This document shows, one piece after another, positions 35,901 to 47,389 of a DNA stretch of 64,000 nt. A program made the translations under genes and the position numbers. The notes below the pieces were generated by a model. It worked only from the letters and a program-made list of their open reading frames with translations. It had not been told where the DNA came from and ran no database searches. Each line of letters begins with the position of its first letter. Position 1 is the first letter of the stretch. Source of the stretch: Isoetes taiwanensis (lineage: Eukaryota > Streptophyta > Lycopodiopsida > Isoetales > Isoetaceae); the NCBI GenBank assembly GCA_021234155.1, contig JAJEKV010000079.1, forward strand, positions 1,306,789 to 1,370,788. Direction: 5' to 3'.

Positions 35901-36333
35901 AGCAAGCACCTGATCCATGATAACATTTCCCATGCTTAGAGAAGCCGTGTCATCAGACACTTTTGACAGAGCAAAGGCCTTGAACAATGCATATATAATC
36001 TAAGTTTAAATCTTTTCGACATAGACAGATCAAAATTCAAACAATCCACTGAATGGTGAGTAACTAGGCAAGCCCTTCAACCGTAAGTTCTTTAACTCCT
36101 CTTTCTCCTTGCATATACCAAAAATAATGAATAGAAGAACTGCTTTACCTTGCAAGAATAGAGGCACTCCATATTCGGTAGACTATCTGTTTCCATCTGC
36201 AAGACCATCACTGACTGGCTACGGCAGCGAATCCAGCCGCAGAATAACGTGGCAAAGCAGACAAAGAGGAAGAGCTGAAGAAAGAGAAGAGGATCCGCAT
36301 GTCGAAACAGGTCGCAGGCGTTGAACAACGTCA
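32956..36333. other. Intergenic DNA with one exon-like fragment
   Basis: No complete gene is supported. The only coding-like part is on the minus strand at 35987-35690. It reads GNVIMDQVLARLMQVLELAC, HDLNRVEINVISRMHLAPFN, FVQLEKAK; then, after a one-base shift, RRALSKVVQLHGELESNAEL, LRKCQASGFFSG, ending at a good splice donor (CAG|GTGAGG, about 35690). The sequence is helical and charged like an internal exon of a coiled-coil protein, but I do not recognise the family, and the frameshift suggests a relic. Elsewhere there are AT-rich stretches, a TATG microsatellite (33330-33360) and the GC palindrome at 33759. Confidence 0.4.
33759..33778. repeat. Perfect GC-rich palindrome
   Basis: GCGGCGGCCAAGGCCGCCGC: two 9-bp arms that pair perfectly across an AA centre. 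It is all G and C except for the two loop bases and sits in strongly AT-rich DNA. It could form a very stable hairpin on either strand. No T-tract follows, and no gene adjoins it, so a terminator role is not supported. Confidence 0.85.
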
Positions 36334-36571
36334 AGGAGGTACCTCCTGTGGTAAGACGTTAAACTGCCATACCCAAGGTCACGGGTTCAACGCCTCGTTG
36401 TGAAAGTGGCCATGCAATGTAAAGTTGGTGGGGGAAGGACCCACTTCAGCAATGTAAAGTGGTGGGGGCAGGACCCATTTGGGTGTGTTGTAAAGTGTCA
36501 CATGTCCGATAGGACGCTGCCTTGTGGCGTGACGTTAAAATCTCTTCTTCTTCTTCTTCTTCTTCTTCTCT
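36334..36571 (+). mobile_element. tRNA-derived SINE with TTC tail
   Basis: The 5' part looks like a tRNA gene: GTGGTAAGACGTTAAACTGC at 36348-36367 resembles the A box and D arm, and GGTTCAACGCC at 36384-36394 matches the B-box consensus GGTTCGANTCC at nine of eleven positions, inside a T-arm-like ACGGGTTCAACGCCTCG. Spacing between the boxes is as in tRNA genes. An unrelated body follows, with two similar blocks (CAATGTAAAGT-GGTGGGG-AGGACCCA, at 36415 and 36451), and it ends in a TTC run (36543-36569). A pol III head, an unrelated body and a simple-repeat tail define a SINE. No flanking target duplication was found by eye. Confidence 0.62.
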
Positions 36572-38049
36572 AAAATTCGGACGGTGGAGAATTGCTTTTA
36601 CCTACGGTCGAGATGGGTGCCTCGACGCCGAAAGTAAAGCATTTATATACGTTAAGACTAATGACTTGCCATTGTTAGCACAACGGAATACTGAGATGTT
36701 CCCACTCCATTAGTGCCAATTGTTTAAATAAAATCCCATCTCCCACAAATTAGTCCTGCTTATTTTCATATGCTAAAACACATGGATTGAAACATTGATG
36801 CTTGAGGGAAACGTTGTACCTTCAGAAATCATGTTTGGATATATAACTGATATTTATTTATTTATTTATTTATATATAAAAAAGCCCTACCACCTACCGG
36901 AAGGCAAGAGCTGATCCCCTTGTCTAACTCTGATTACCCTGTTTCTCCTCATCCCCACATTCTATCTGGATAAATTCTTAGCTTGGAAAAAAGTAGATTG
37001 GAAGCTACTAGGGTGATTCAGAACTTGATTTCTGGGCACATGATATTAAAGGCAGTAATCTAAAGGATGTCCATATTCTTGATTATTATGCTTGCAAAAC
37101 TGCTCCTGCAAAACCACCTCACTTAGATGTGAAGAATGTAAGTATTGTAGTTCTTCCTATTAGGAAATTTGTGCCATGTCCGTCTTTCTTTTTTGTTTTT
37201 CTCTGAAATGTATGTTTATAGTCTTTTCTTGGATATCAAAGGCATGTGGCAATCAACATAATAGGATGGGGAATATTACTGCACGTGGGGGTTATGTCTG
37301 CAAGATCTTTGAGGCCTTTGAGTTTGCAAATCCTATCTAGTTATACATCCATGGAAATTTCTAGATCTTGGGATACATGTTAGGTTTTGTTGGTTGGGCA
37401 ATTGGTTTAAGACTTGGGAGCTATTCGAAAAGGTGCGGTTCATCATGAACATCATAACATCAGAACTTCCATTTCTAGTTTGGCAACATTGCAAGTAATA
37501 CAAGAAGGATATTACTGCTTTTTAAAACTCCCTGATGCCATTTAAGTGTCCCTTGAAAGATGTAGCTCCCGTTTTCCTATGATCTGAGTACTCTCTTAGT
37601 ACTTGATTCCATGATCCACGATTCAGGCCCATAGAAAGATATCATAGGCTACCAATTATTTTCACTGAACTGTATATATTGATTATTTCAATAAATTAAA
37701 AGTGCACTTCACTAGGCTGCGATTTTGCTACATGAGAAATTACTGCACATTAGTACCTCTACAGGAAAATTACTTGTTCATGGAGAGTATAGCCAGCCTG
37801 CATATCGCCACATAAGTGTTATGTTAAGAAACAATGTGTACCATATTTACGTGCACATACATTAACAAGATGTAATCTTGAAAACTACTGTTATGGAACA
37901 AGCATCCTCTGTTGGTTCATTTATTTCATGATGCTCCTAACTTACAAGAATATGAAGCTATATCCTAGCAAGATTTCTTCTCGTATGTGTTTTCTTGTCT
38001 TATTGCCAATATGGGTAACTTCCTAATAATGTTACTTCTGTAAACATTA
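36572..38049. other. Intergenic DNA
   Basis: No coding region is supported. There is an ATTT tetranucleotide run at about 36848-36872, and otherwise AT-rich unique-looking sequence with only short interrupted frames. The stretch ends at the PPR relic at 38.05 kb and may include further decayed parts of it. Confidence 0.5.
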
Positions 38050-38256
38050 TTGTGCATGTGTGGATCTTTATTCTATGGGGCAAGAAATGCTTATGGATAC
38101 GAATTGGACGTTCTTGTTGGCAGTGTGCTTATTGATATGTATTTTAAGTGTGGTAACATCATTAATGCTTGCAAGCTTTTCAACGCAGTGCATGTTAGGG
38201 TATCATGGAATACAATGATTTCTAGTTGTGTTCAGCAGGGGTACCATAAAGATTAA
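38050..38256 (+). pseudogene. PPR gene fragment
   Basis: One open stretch of 68 residues contains LDVLVGSVLIDMYFKCGNII, then NACKLFNAVHVRVSWNTMIS, and SCVQQGYHKD. This is one and a half PLS-class repeats: the V-G-x-LIDMY-KCG helix pair followed by the xxVSWNTMISxxxQxGxxxEA helix. It lacks a start, the remaining repeats and any C-terminal domain, and the next bases leave the frame. It is a relic, separate from the PPR gene at 31 kb (opposite strand) and from the one at 39.4 kb (opposite strand). Confidence 0.72.
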
Positions 38257-38464
38257 GGAAATTAGCAATGCATTTGAGAAAGATATTCAATTACCTAGTA
38301 GCCATAAGATTGATGAAGATGTTTATATTGTTGTTTTTAGAGCACGCATAATGATTGCAGATCTAAAGGGAAAACATATGCATGTAGATACAAGGAAAAG
38401 CAAATTTGAATTCAATGTTATCATCGCAAATATCCTTGCTGAAGAGGGAAAGAGAAAATTTTGA

Positions 38465-39226
38465 TAAATGTGGCATTGGTGGGAGCATTGCTTGACAGAT
38501 TCCTTGGTTTTCCGTTAGGAGGGGCATTGGCTACAATGAAGACAAATCCCCGCACTGCGCTAAAGCATATTTAAAAGTCATGGGGTAAATACTCGTTCAA
38601 GCTGAACCATGCACAACAAATCATTGTCTTCAAAAGGGTCTAAGATTGTTATTTCGCTACAGATTGTAATGCTTTTGCTTCACATAGTTTTTTTTGTTTT
38701 TCCCCTTCTTTGAACTTGACGACATGATATTCGACAACTAATGATTCCGTAATTTTTTAATCAACCAAGTTTATAATTGGCTTTTTCACGTTCATGATTT
38801 AATCAAACAGATGCTAATGATGGGAAAAGGGCTATATTTTAGTATCAATAAGCTTGAATTTTTTTGTCTCGTATATGCAACAAATTGGAATATTTAATCG
38901 TTTATCGAATCAATACCTATATTAATGTTATTATTTTGAAGCATTGGTAAATTCGTCTCCTTAGCTTCCATTTTGTACATAATTTTAAATTCATGCACTA
39001 AAGATTGATGGAAATGAACAACCAGCATGTGCAGGATTATTAAAGGCATACACCACTCAGTTAGATAATGCATTTGTTCTTTCATTGTGATGGCATCTCT
39101 TATAAATATGAAGCATTTCAATTAAAAGCTAATATCGAGTGTTTCCAGACAAAAACACTAGAACATACAATGAACACAAATCACTCTGTAAAAATATATT
39201 GTATACTGCGAACTGCTCTCCCTGCA
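38465..39226. other. Intergenic DNA between PPR relics
   Basis: AT-rich sequence with no recognisable coding region. A short frame that ends at 38464 (starting about 38228) overlaps the PPR relic and has no motif. Nothing repeated or structured was seen. Confidence 0.45.
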
Positions 39227-39691
39227 TCACCATGTATTGTAGAGGGAATACAAGGTGTTGTCCTGGAAATGGCATTGCAGTTTTACAACGTCCCTTGTAA
39301 GCATCCTGTTAAATACCTGGCAGGTTTCATCCACATCTCCATGTTTTCCATAGAGGTCAATAAGAGTGTTGCTAACATAAGTATTACTTCTACATCCGGA
39401 TTTAATGATATGAGCATGAACTCGTTTCAAGGCCGTCAAGTTTATACACATATCTACGATCCTGACAAAAGTAAACCCATATGGATTAGTGCCAGTTTTC
39501 TTCATAGTATTGAACAGACACAAACCTTCATTGCTACCATGCCATTGTTCAGTGTATCCTCCAATGATTGGGTTCCATGAGACATTGTCATGCATCATGA
39601 CTTGCACAGCTTTGTAAACAAAACTCAAAACCCCTGCGCTGAGAAAACAGAACCCCGTGTCCACAACATCATATGGCTTTATACAAAACAA
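39227..39691 (-). pseudogene. PPR gene fragment
   Basis: A minus-strand frame reads NVSWNPIIGGYTEQWHGSNE, then GLCLFNTMKKTGTNPYGFTF, IRIVDMCINLTALKRV-like text, HAHIIKSGCRSNTYVSNTLI, DLYGKHGDVDETCQVFNRM. That is a run of about three PLS repeats in order (S, L, P, S). The frame is closed on both sides and no start or E domain is present. Near the end the repeat breaks up (MLTRDVVKLQCHFQ), with loss of the SWN-type wording. It is a pseudogene fragment. Together with the relics at 4.8 and 38.1 kb and the truncated gene at 31 kb it makes four PPR-derived loci in 64 kb. Confidence 0.75.
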
Positions 39692-40508
39692 AAAAAAAAC
39701 ACGAACATGAAACTAGGAAATATAAACCACGAAAACACATTGTCCGGACACCAGAGGGCAACCCCTCATGCATAGCACATTGCTTTCTTGGTGAAGGTTA
39801 TCTTGGGCGGTTGGAGATGGTTTAATAGTTGAAATCGATGGCATTTACTTTTTTTTTTTTTGTTTTTAATGATTAAGATAAATTGCATTGAATTGAGTTA
39901 TTTTTATCCTCTACGGAGACTAGATGGCCTAAGAAAACCAAAATAAAAAACAATCGGTCGATTAGTGTCGATGACTTAAAAACCCATGCCCCAAAGTATT
40001 TTTTAGGGAAAAACCTTGGTAGTAATAAACTTGCTGATGAACTATACATTTGTACATGTCAATGTAATCAGGGGCACAATTGAGCCTGCATGTCTAATAC
40101 CTCATACATATATGATGTCAGTGTTGCTGTTGACGGCATATTCATCATTACATGCAGTAGTTGGTTTGGTGTAGCCAACCCGTCATTCTTCATATTTTCA
40201 AAAAGCAAAATCTCAAAGGATTGTAAAATTCCTAACCCACGATGGTCCTTTGATCAGAACATTAAAACATACGGAAAATCTAATTTTCCAATGTATGGAT
40301 TCCTTGATCTGGACATTAAAATATAGTCCAATATTGTGCTACTTTGTGTTATGCAAATCCCAATTGGATTTCTTTTGCCTCATGTAGTTCGAGGATCCAA
40401 ACTATTACCTTTTCTTCTTTGTTGCCCAATCATTTTTTGTAATCCACTCAAGAAGTTTTCTTCACAAAGTCCCCATTATAGAACTGATTTGATTTGAATG
40501 GATTTTAA
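39692..40508. other. Intergenic DNA
   Basis: AT-rich, with homopolymer runs at 39692-39700 and 39848-39862 and a short plus-strand frame at 40090-40326 without any motif. No gene or repeat is supported. Confidence 0.45.
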
Positions 40509-43500
40509 TTGTCCATGAAGATCAATAGGCCTCTGGGACCCAAACAAAGAGCACAACAGACATTTTATTATCCAGGATTAGAAAACCCCCATGTCGAATG
40601 GTTTTTGAGGGAAAAAGCAATAATAAGCATGATAATAAACTGTACAGTGGCACATGTCAATGGAGTGCCAGAGGGGAGGCTGAGTGTGCATATCCATCAC
40701 CTTTTGGAGATATAATTCCTTTATTCTTACTGAAGCCATCTGCAACATCATATGGAGCAGTTGATTAGGCAGGATCAGATCAGCATAGAATGCTCTGATA
40801 GGTCCAAATGCTGGGCAATATTGAAGAGTTGGCCATTCCTCCTCAATAACTCTGAGCTGGTAACACTGACATAGTCTATTCTCTTGCACTTCCCAGATCC
40901 ATCTGTCTGTCTCAATCCGAATGTGGTGGATCTGTGCAAATGGATGCAAGGAGATTGAATATCTTCAGAGGTAAAGTGTTCATATATACCATTGTAGGTC
41001 CCGTTAAAGCGTCTGGATTTTGTTGGTGTACTTTTTACTAGTTCTAAAACCCTAGAATTCCAAAGCTCGTCGAGGAAGTATGCGTCGAGATACTGTTTCA
41101 TGTGATTATGACTTCAAAGCTTGTTGAGAAAGTATGCGTCAAGATAATGTTTCATGTGATTGTGATCCTCCTCAGTTTCTACCTATATACACATGTGCTC
41201 CTACACATTCCATTTGGAGAACCAATTAGCTTACTTCTCCTTCGAGTAGGTTTAAGGCATTGTTAACACATTGTCATGGTATAGGTGAGATTTGCCAGGC
41301 GAGCGTTGCCCATACTGACCACCTTTTGAAGATATAACTTTCTAGTGCAACCCTCTATAGAGGCAAGAAACCGATCTCCCGCAAAACTATCTGATACAGA
41401 ACTGTGGACTTGACTTCAAGTGCCTACACTAGAAAGGCATTCTGAACCTACTCCAAGTCATTCCAGGGGCAAGTGACACTACCACTTCTCACATCTCTAT
41501 CCCATATAGAAGAACAGGCTCCACCAAAACCCTGAAACAGTGCGACTGTTGGGCCCAGTCATAAATCTCTCCTTGATAACTATTGTTTTGCATTGCATAT
41601 AGCACCTTCCCTCACTCATTGCCAGATAGAAGTGTCCTAAAATGTGGTAGTAATGAACTCCACTCTCAAGTGCTTATAAATGACACAAGCTCCACATTTT
41701 GACCTTGATAAGTGAAGGAGAGCGGCCTTCTCTGATGTGAAGATGAGATGAGGAGCACCTTAGTCTTAGCTAAATTCACACGCATTTCAGTGATCTTACA
41801 GAAAGTGTCCATGACATTCAAATGTTGCTGCATGTCAACGGGGTGTAAGCTAAGAGTTCTACATTGTTGGCTTTGGCGCATATGAGCTGCCGGACCCCAA
41901 TGCTGAATAAGCTAACCCTCTAGCTGATCAATGGACATACTGAATATTGTTTGAGAGAGTGAGGGTCCTTGGCGAACTCCAACACTACTGTTCACAAGTT
42001 GGTCTGACGATAGGCATTCGAGCTGAGCATGTTTCGTATAGACAATATACTGCATGATGCAACTCTGGAGGGTCTCTTAACTATTTCAATCTCTCTCTTA
42101 ACTTCTCCCTAGGTAATGTGTCAAAAGCCTTTGCAACGCCGGCAACGCAACAATACAGTTTCTGCCCATGTTTTTTGCTATCTTCTGTCAAGGGCTCCAA
42201 TGTAAAAATATGATCAATGGTGGAGTGTCTGAACCCGAATTCTTGTGTAAGGGCTCGAATCTTTGCTTCTCTACCCATGCCATCAATTCCTGTTTCAGAA
42301 TGACAGCCAACAACAATGAGTTGACCATGATCGTGCGGTAGTTGGCTGGGCAATGAGGATCTCTTGCCTATCTCTGTGACTAATAGTGGCGGGTCCATCT
42401 GTGGAGGTATCTCGGTTCCAATTCTGAGCAGATCATAAAGCTGCATTATTCTACCCATTGTCTGAAAGAGATGTTCCATCTAGGTTGCAGAGGCTTCTAT
42501 AGTATTCTTCTCTAGAATGTCATGGGGTTATAGTAAAAAAGGTAGAACATTTTCTGTTGATGCTTCACAATACCTGGCCTTTTTTGCATTTGATAGAAGT
42601 TCAATATTGTTTGATCACTTGCACTTGCATTGTTTACGTTCTTATATTCAGCATCAAATCACCAATTTCAAGGATTGCTTGTCATGTATGAGGGCCTCCG
42701 TGAACGGGCTCTCCAAAAGAATCTCTTGACAGCAATAAGGAATACAACGGTCAATTGGCCAGTCTGTTGTTGTAATGTGGGGAGCTACAAAGTTTCCATT
42801 AGCTCATCTGTAAGCATCTCAGCATAGGACTCTACGTGATCATAATCCAAGCATAGCTGAGGCATGCCGGGGGCATCAAGGCGTGGAACCTGGATAGGCT
42901 ACTGGATTATCTAAAGGAAGGGCAGTTGATGGTCTAAACTCACATCTTCATCTCTATTGCTTATGCCGACCCATAGGTGTCTGACAAGATGCATATCCTG
43001 CTCAATCACCAGCATGTAATCTACTATATCGTAGCCCCCTCCCCCATCCCCTTCCTCTCTCTTCCTCTCCCAAATTCTCCCCCCGATAAGTATAACTAAG
43101 GAGGATAGCCATTGTGTGGGATTGTTGCAGATAGCCAAGTGAAATATATTGCACATATTTACTTTGTTTAAGGTCCATGGATACTAGACTAATCTTGTAC
43201 AGACTAGCTAGTTTATCCCACTACCAGCCAAAGTGGAGGACACGTATAGGCTTTTAAGTTCTACCACGTCGGGGATCATCAAGCAGCTGCATATTGTAGC
43301 ATGTGATTGGGTATGCTCTGCCATCTGATGTACATGGTCAAGAAGTCTCTGTTGAGTGGAGTTGTAATATGTTCTCAGCCAGGGATCAAACTTCGTTAAC
43401 TATTCTATTCCAGTGCATGCATTGAAGTCGCCAACTAGTATTACATGCTCTAACTATCTGCTATATGTCATCCTATATCAGCCTGTCCATGTCTAAATGG

Positions 43501-45720
43501 CGGCGATAGAAGTTTGAGATTGCATGCGGGAAGTAACATGCTACCATAAAAGCGGTCTCCACTGTGGTTTTGCACTTGTACCCACATGTAATGATTATGT
43601 ATGTTCGTCTTGTAGGGGGAGACTGAAGGTGCTAAGGCAGTACAATAGTAGCAGACTATACCACTGTTCCCAAAAGATCCAATAGCTTATACACTGCATG
43701 TTCTCAGGTTAAGGAAGGTGAAATCCATATCCCTGGCTATGAAGTTCAAATGATCCCCTTCTCCCAATAGTTCCAGGAGACTATACACAAGTACAATCTC
43801 TGTTTGGGAGTGGCAAATGTAGACTCTCACGGAGTTGTAGTATAATGGAGCAACCTCCTATGGTGGTGCAGGAGCAGTGGCAACAACACCTCGAGGGGTT
43901 GCAACATCATCTGCAACTAATAGAGCATCAGTGATAGTGGTAGCATCTCGAGGGGTTGCAGTAGCATCAATAACTGGAAGAGCAACAACGATAGGCATCG
44001 TACCCCCAGGGGTGCGGGGAGAAGGGGCAACAACATCAGCAACTGTTGGAGCTGCAGTAGTGCTAGTAGCAGAATCCCGATGGATTGCACTGCCTTTATG
44101 CACAATAACTACAACCAGAGAGTGGGGAAGACAAAAAACCCGCATCTTGCCTTAGACCAGTGCAAGGATGCCTCCAGTGCTTCTTATGTCTCTTACGCGA
44201 TAGGATTCCGATTGCAGCGGGGTTAGGCCATAGTCTATATACAACAAAGTGCCCTTCAACTTCACACCCTGATTGAGTATAACATCTCTCATCAGTGCAT
44301 CTGCCACCATCAATTTCGTAATACGTGGATGATCTGGGTGCTGAATACCAAGATGAGTTGCCATGAGACTGTGTATCGGAGTATGAAACTTCATCCTAGA
44401 GAGGACTATGGTCTTGGAGCCGGTTATTGAGGTTCTCTCCTACTTCTTCAAAAAGGGCTCGACTACAACATTTTGGCCCCTGCGCTTCTACCCTTGTTGC
44501 TTCCTGATGTCCGCTGCGTAGCGGGTTGATACTACGATGGGTGTCATTGGATGCCTCTAGGGTTCTAAGCTGAGTCGACCTAAAGAGGGCTGCTGTTTAT
44601 GCTGAGATAGGAGGTGATGTGGGTGTGTTGCTGGGTAACATTTGTCTGTCTTGGTTGACGTGTTTTGGGCAAGTGACCCTAGGCAGTAACTGCAGTAAGC
44701 CTATTAACCTACAACACATGAATATGAGAGTTTAGCGCTCGATGGTGCACCTCCCACCTTTCCAATTCGCGCATGCAATAGTGACAACTACTCTCGAGAA
44801 TCAGCATGAAGGCCCGTCCCTTACTGAGCAATTGCATTGCGTAGCTTCTCGCATCAAAATCCCTCGGGACAGAGCTTTGTTCCAACTCTTGAAGTCTGGC
44901 ACTATCCTCTATGTTCCTGAGAGATGATGGTGTCTCTAGAGTGGTGACCTTGCGCTGAAGGGTTTGGAGGTGTTGATGCTAATTTTCTTCGTTGGTTGCC
45001 TAGACAGCCTGTTGGATTAAGGCCATAGAAGTGTCACGGAAGGAACTTCATTTCATGTTAAATGTTCTTTTTTTTTTTTATATGGAGGTCGTCTCTAGTT
45101 GAAGGTAGGATATAGTTGCCTTCGTCTCGTAATCGAAACATTCCCTATTGCCAGCCACAGTGTCAAACTAGTGGACTGTGTAGAGATGGGCCCTTAGGCC
45201 AGCAAGACTCAACTTATCATGTTGCTTTTCAGACTACTGCCAGGGAGAGGCTATCCTCAAGCTATTGCATATGGGTTTCGATGCCGAAAATGCATTGCTT
45301 CTCTGTAGCTAGTTGCTTTTTGAGCAATTTGAATGCCTAAGGCCGTGTCTATTTTGCCAGGCCTGCAATCCTAGCTGTATTGCCCTCAACCATCGTCTAA
45401 ATCTGTTTCTAGCTCTACTAAGATGGCCACATGCCTGCTGGGTCAAGTTTGTTGTCCGAGCCTTTTGCTCCAAGGTAGATTTGTCTATCTTGCTTGTGTC
45501 GTCTATTTTGTGAAGTGAGATGTGTATTCCCCTAAGATAATCCTTGCTGTCATGTTGTTGTTTGGCGGTGACTATGACTGGGAATGGTGCCATCAAACTT
45601 AATACTTTTATCTTAGATTGATAACAAGGTGACCTAGCAAATGCACTAATGACTTGCGTTTGCATTAATAAAAAGAATCCTTCAAAAATTCCCTAAAATA
45701 CCCTGAAATTTTGCCAGTTT
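40509..45720 (-). mobile_element. Nearly full-length but dead LINE
   Basis: Read on the minus strand, the parts come in the normal LINE order. The 5' leader is at about 45720-45600, followed by an ORF1-like frame (45665-45309, with KIDKSTLEQKARTTN). An Ala/Thr/Pro-rich linker lies at 44145-43858. An AP-endonuclease relic carries the catalytic-loop motif GDFNA at 43432-43418. The RT has FGFRHSTIDHIFTLEPL and AKAFDTLPREKL (42250-42100) and VNLAKTKVLLISS (41790-41730). A C-terminal knuckle with CQCYQLRVIEEEW and LQYCP is near 40870-40810. Frames are broken throughout. The YADD catalytic box, expected near 41870, is not intact: that spot reads SYAPKPTM followed by stops. A 54-bp tandem duplication (41061-41168) lies in the 3' part. 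It belongs to the same family as the copies at 0.4, 51.5 and 59.7 kb. Confidence 0.82.
41061..41168. repeat. 54-bp tandem duplication in the LINE 3' part
   Basis: Units at 41061 and 41115 share CAAAGCT-GT-GAG-AAGTATG, CGTC-AGATA-TGTTTCATGT and GATT-TGA. Six or so substitutions separate them. The LINE frame passes through the first unit, so the duplication postdates the insertion or was carried by its source copy. Confidence 0.85.
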
Positions 45721-46519
45721 TGGGGGGTTTGATTCGAATATTGACCTCCATTTTAAATTCAAGGTGCCTATTTAGGGTGCTCAACATCATAACTTGGATA
45801 CATTCTTGATTTGAAAGAGACATTTTTAGGGTATAAAAACTTAAGTTGTGTTTATGTTTTTTTTAGCAAACTTATATAACATGCCGAAATTAAGAGCCTA
45901 CAAAAATCGTATTAAACACCACATTGCAAAAAATGCAATTGAATCTCTCAAGCATTTCACAATCATACACGAAGAGACATATAAAAGGCCTTGATTTGAT
46001 TTGAATATAATATCCCATAAAATATTCTAAATATGCGGTTGCGATTGTCTGGGATTATTTAGGGTGTGACACTTGTGATACTTAAATGACAGAGATTGTT
46101 TGGGACCCTAGACACTAGAGATTGTTTGGGATTTCTAGTTCTATTCTGGCAAGATCTGGCTATGGCCTAAAGAGCTCGAAATAAAGTAGATCGTTCCAAG
46201 TGTCGGGCACACCAAGAAGGCACCAATGCCGGCAATCTTGATGCTTAAGCCGATTTGCCATGCTCGTTTCACTGCTGCCTCCGGCCTGACAGATCGCTAT
46301 ATGGGCTTCTTTTCTGTACTTCGACAGCCTTGTTATATTGAGAAAATTAACAGTGCTTTTTATCCCTGCCAGAATTTCTTCCATTACCTTCATCCTCTTT
46401 GGATATGGAGCCATATCCATTTCATAAAAAATGGGCTTCTTCTCTAGATGGCAGTTTCCCCCGGTCCTTTCCCAACTACTCTTATTCCACTTCCACCTGG
46501 AGCTGATGTATAGCCGTTC
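45721..46519. other. Intergenic DNA upstream of the LINE
   Basis: The first 200 bp may still be LINE leader or its insertion site. Frames on both strands at 46160-46447 overlap each other and show no domain. Nothing else is recognised. Confidence 0.4.
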
Positions 46520-46531
46520 AAAATCTGCTGG

Positions 46532-46655
46532 TGAATCCGGAAGCTTAAGCTAGAGGTGCGACATGAATCTGGAATCGGCTTAAGCTAGAGGTGTTAATGA
46601 ATCCGAAACCTGTTTAAGCTGAAGGTGCAGAATCTGCTTAAGCTGGGGGTGCCAC
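46532..46655. repeat. Degenerate tandem repeat with GCTTAAGCTAGAGGTG core
   Basis: The core TTAAGCT-GAGGTG-type motif occurs four times (about 46543, 46579, 46613 and 46637) at 24-36 bp spacing, each preceded by GAATC or GAATCTG-like text. It contains the palindrome GCTTAAGC. Units have drifted in both length and sequence, so this is an old short-period array. Confidence 0.7.
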
Positions 46656-47113
46656 ATCACTGGTACTGTGAATCTACCTTTGAATCTGCTGTTTAGTTTA
46701 AGTATTTTATTTGACTTTTGCTTTGATCAATTCTTCGAGACTATTTTGTTCCCCTTCATCTATGTTTTTTTGGGCAAAACATATTCGTTCCTCGTCTGCT
46801 GGCTGGTTGTTTTTGGCATCTGGCACTTAAGTCTGATGTTTCAGGTGTCTTTTGTTTATGCTGAAGATCCCACGCTACAGTTAGCAGTTGCAAAAATTTC
46901 AAGCTTATTCTGGCAAAATATGGCAAAATTTCAAGCTAAATCTGGCAGATTATGGCAAAACATTGCCCAACTATCAATTACATGGCAGAGCTTTGTCGTG
47001 GCAGAAGTGTTTGCTCTTATGATGGAATGCACCATATGGGTGGCTGAAAGACATTGTTTTAGCCAATATATGGCACAATTAGCCCTTGTTCTGAGAATCT
47101 TCATCACGTGGAT

Positions 47114-47347
47114 TGTGACGGGCCTGGCCAGTTAACCTTTATGGTAACTGGAGATCCCATCAATCTTGACCATTGGATCTACTTAAGCCTAAAAACTTAA
47201 GAAATTAACTCAAGCATTTGCAACAATAACACTTAGGTAAAGAATTTAATCTTTGTACATATTCCAGACCCCAAACATATACTTGCCCATTACTCAGCAA
47301 TATCCCCGCACACAATGAATGATCTTAATAATTGTAACTTCAAGCCC

Positions 47348-47389
<42 letters not shown>

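Noticed and set aside
43858-44155. Long open frames on both strands with Ala/Thr/Val-rich repeats.
   Set aside because: Low-complexity DNA opens several frames at once. The minus frame was kept only as the LINE linker; the plus frame is its shadow.
46668-47135. Plus-strand hydrophobic frame of 155 residues.
   Set aside because: It runs across the left border of the solo LTR, so its 3' end is a chance extension into inserted DNA, and no family resembles it.
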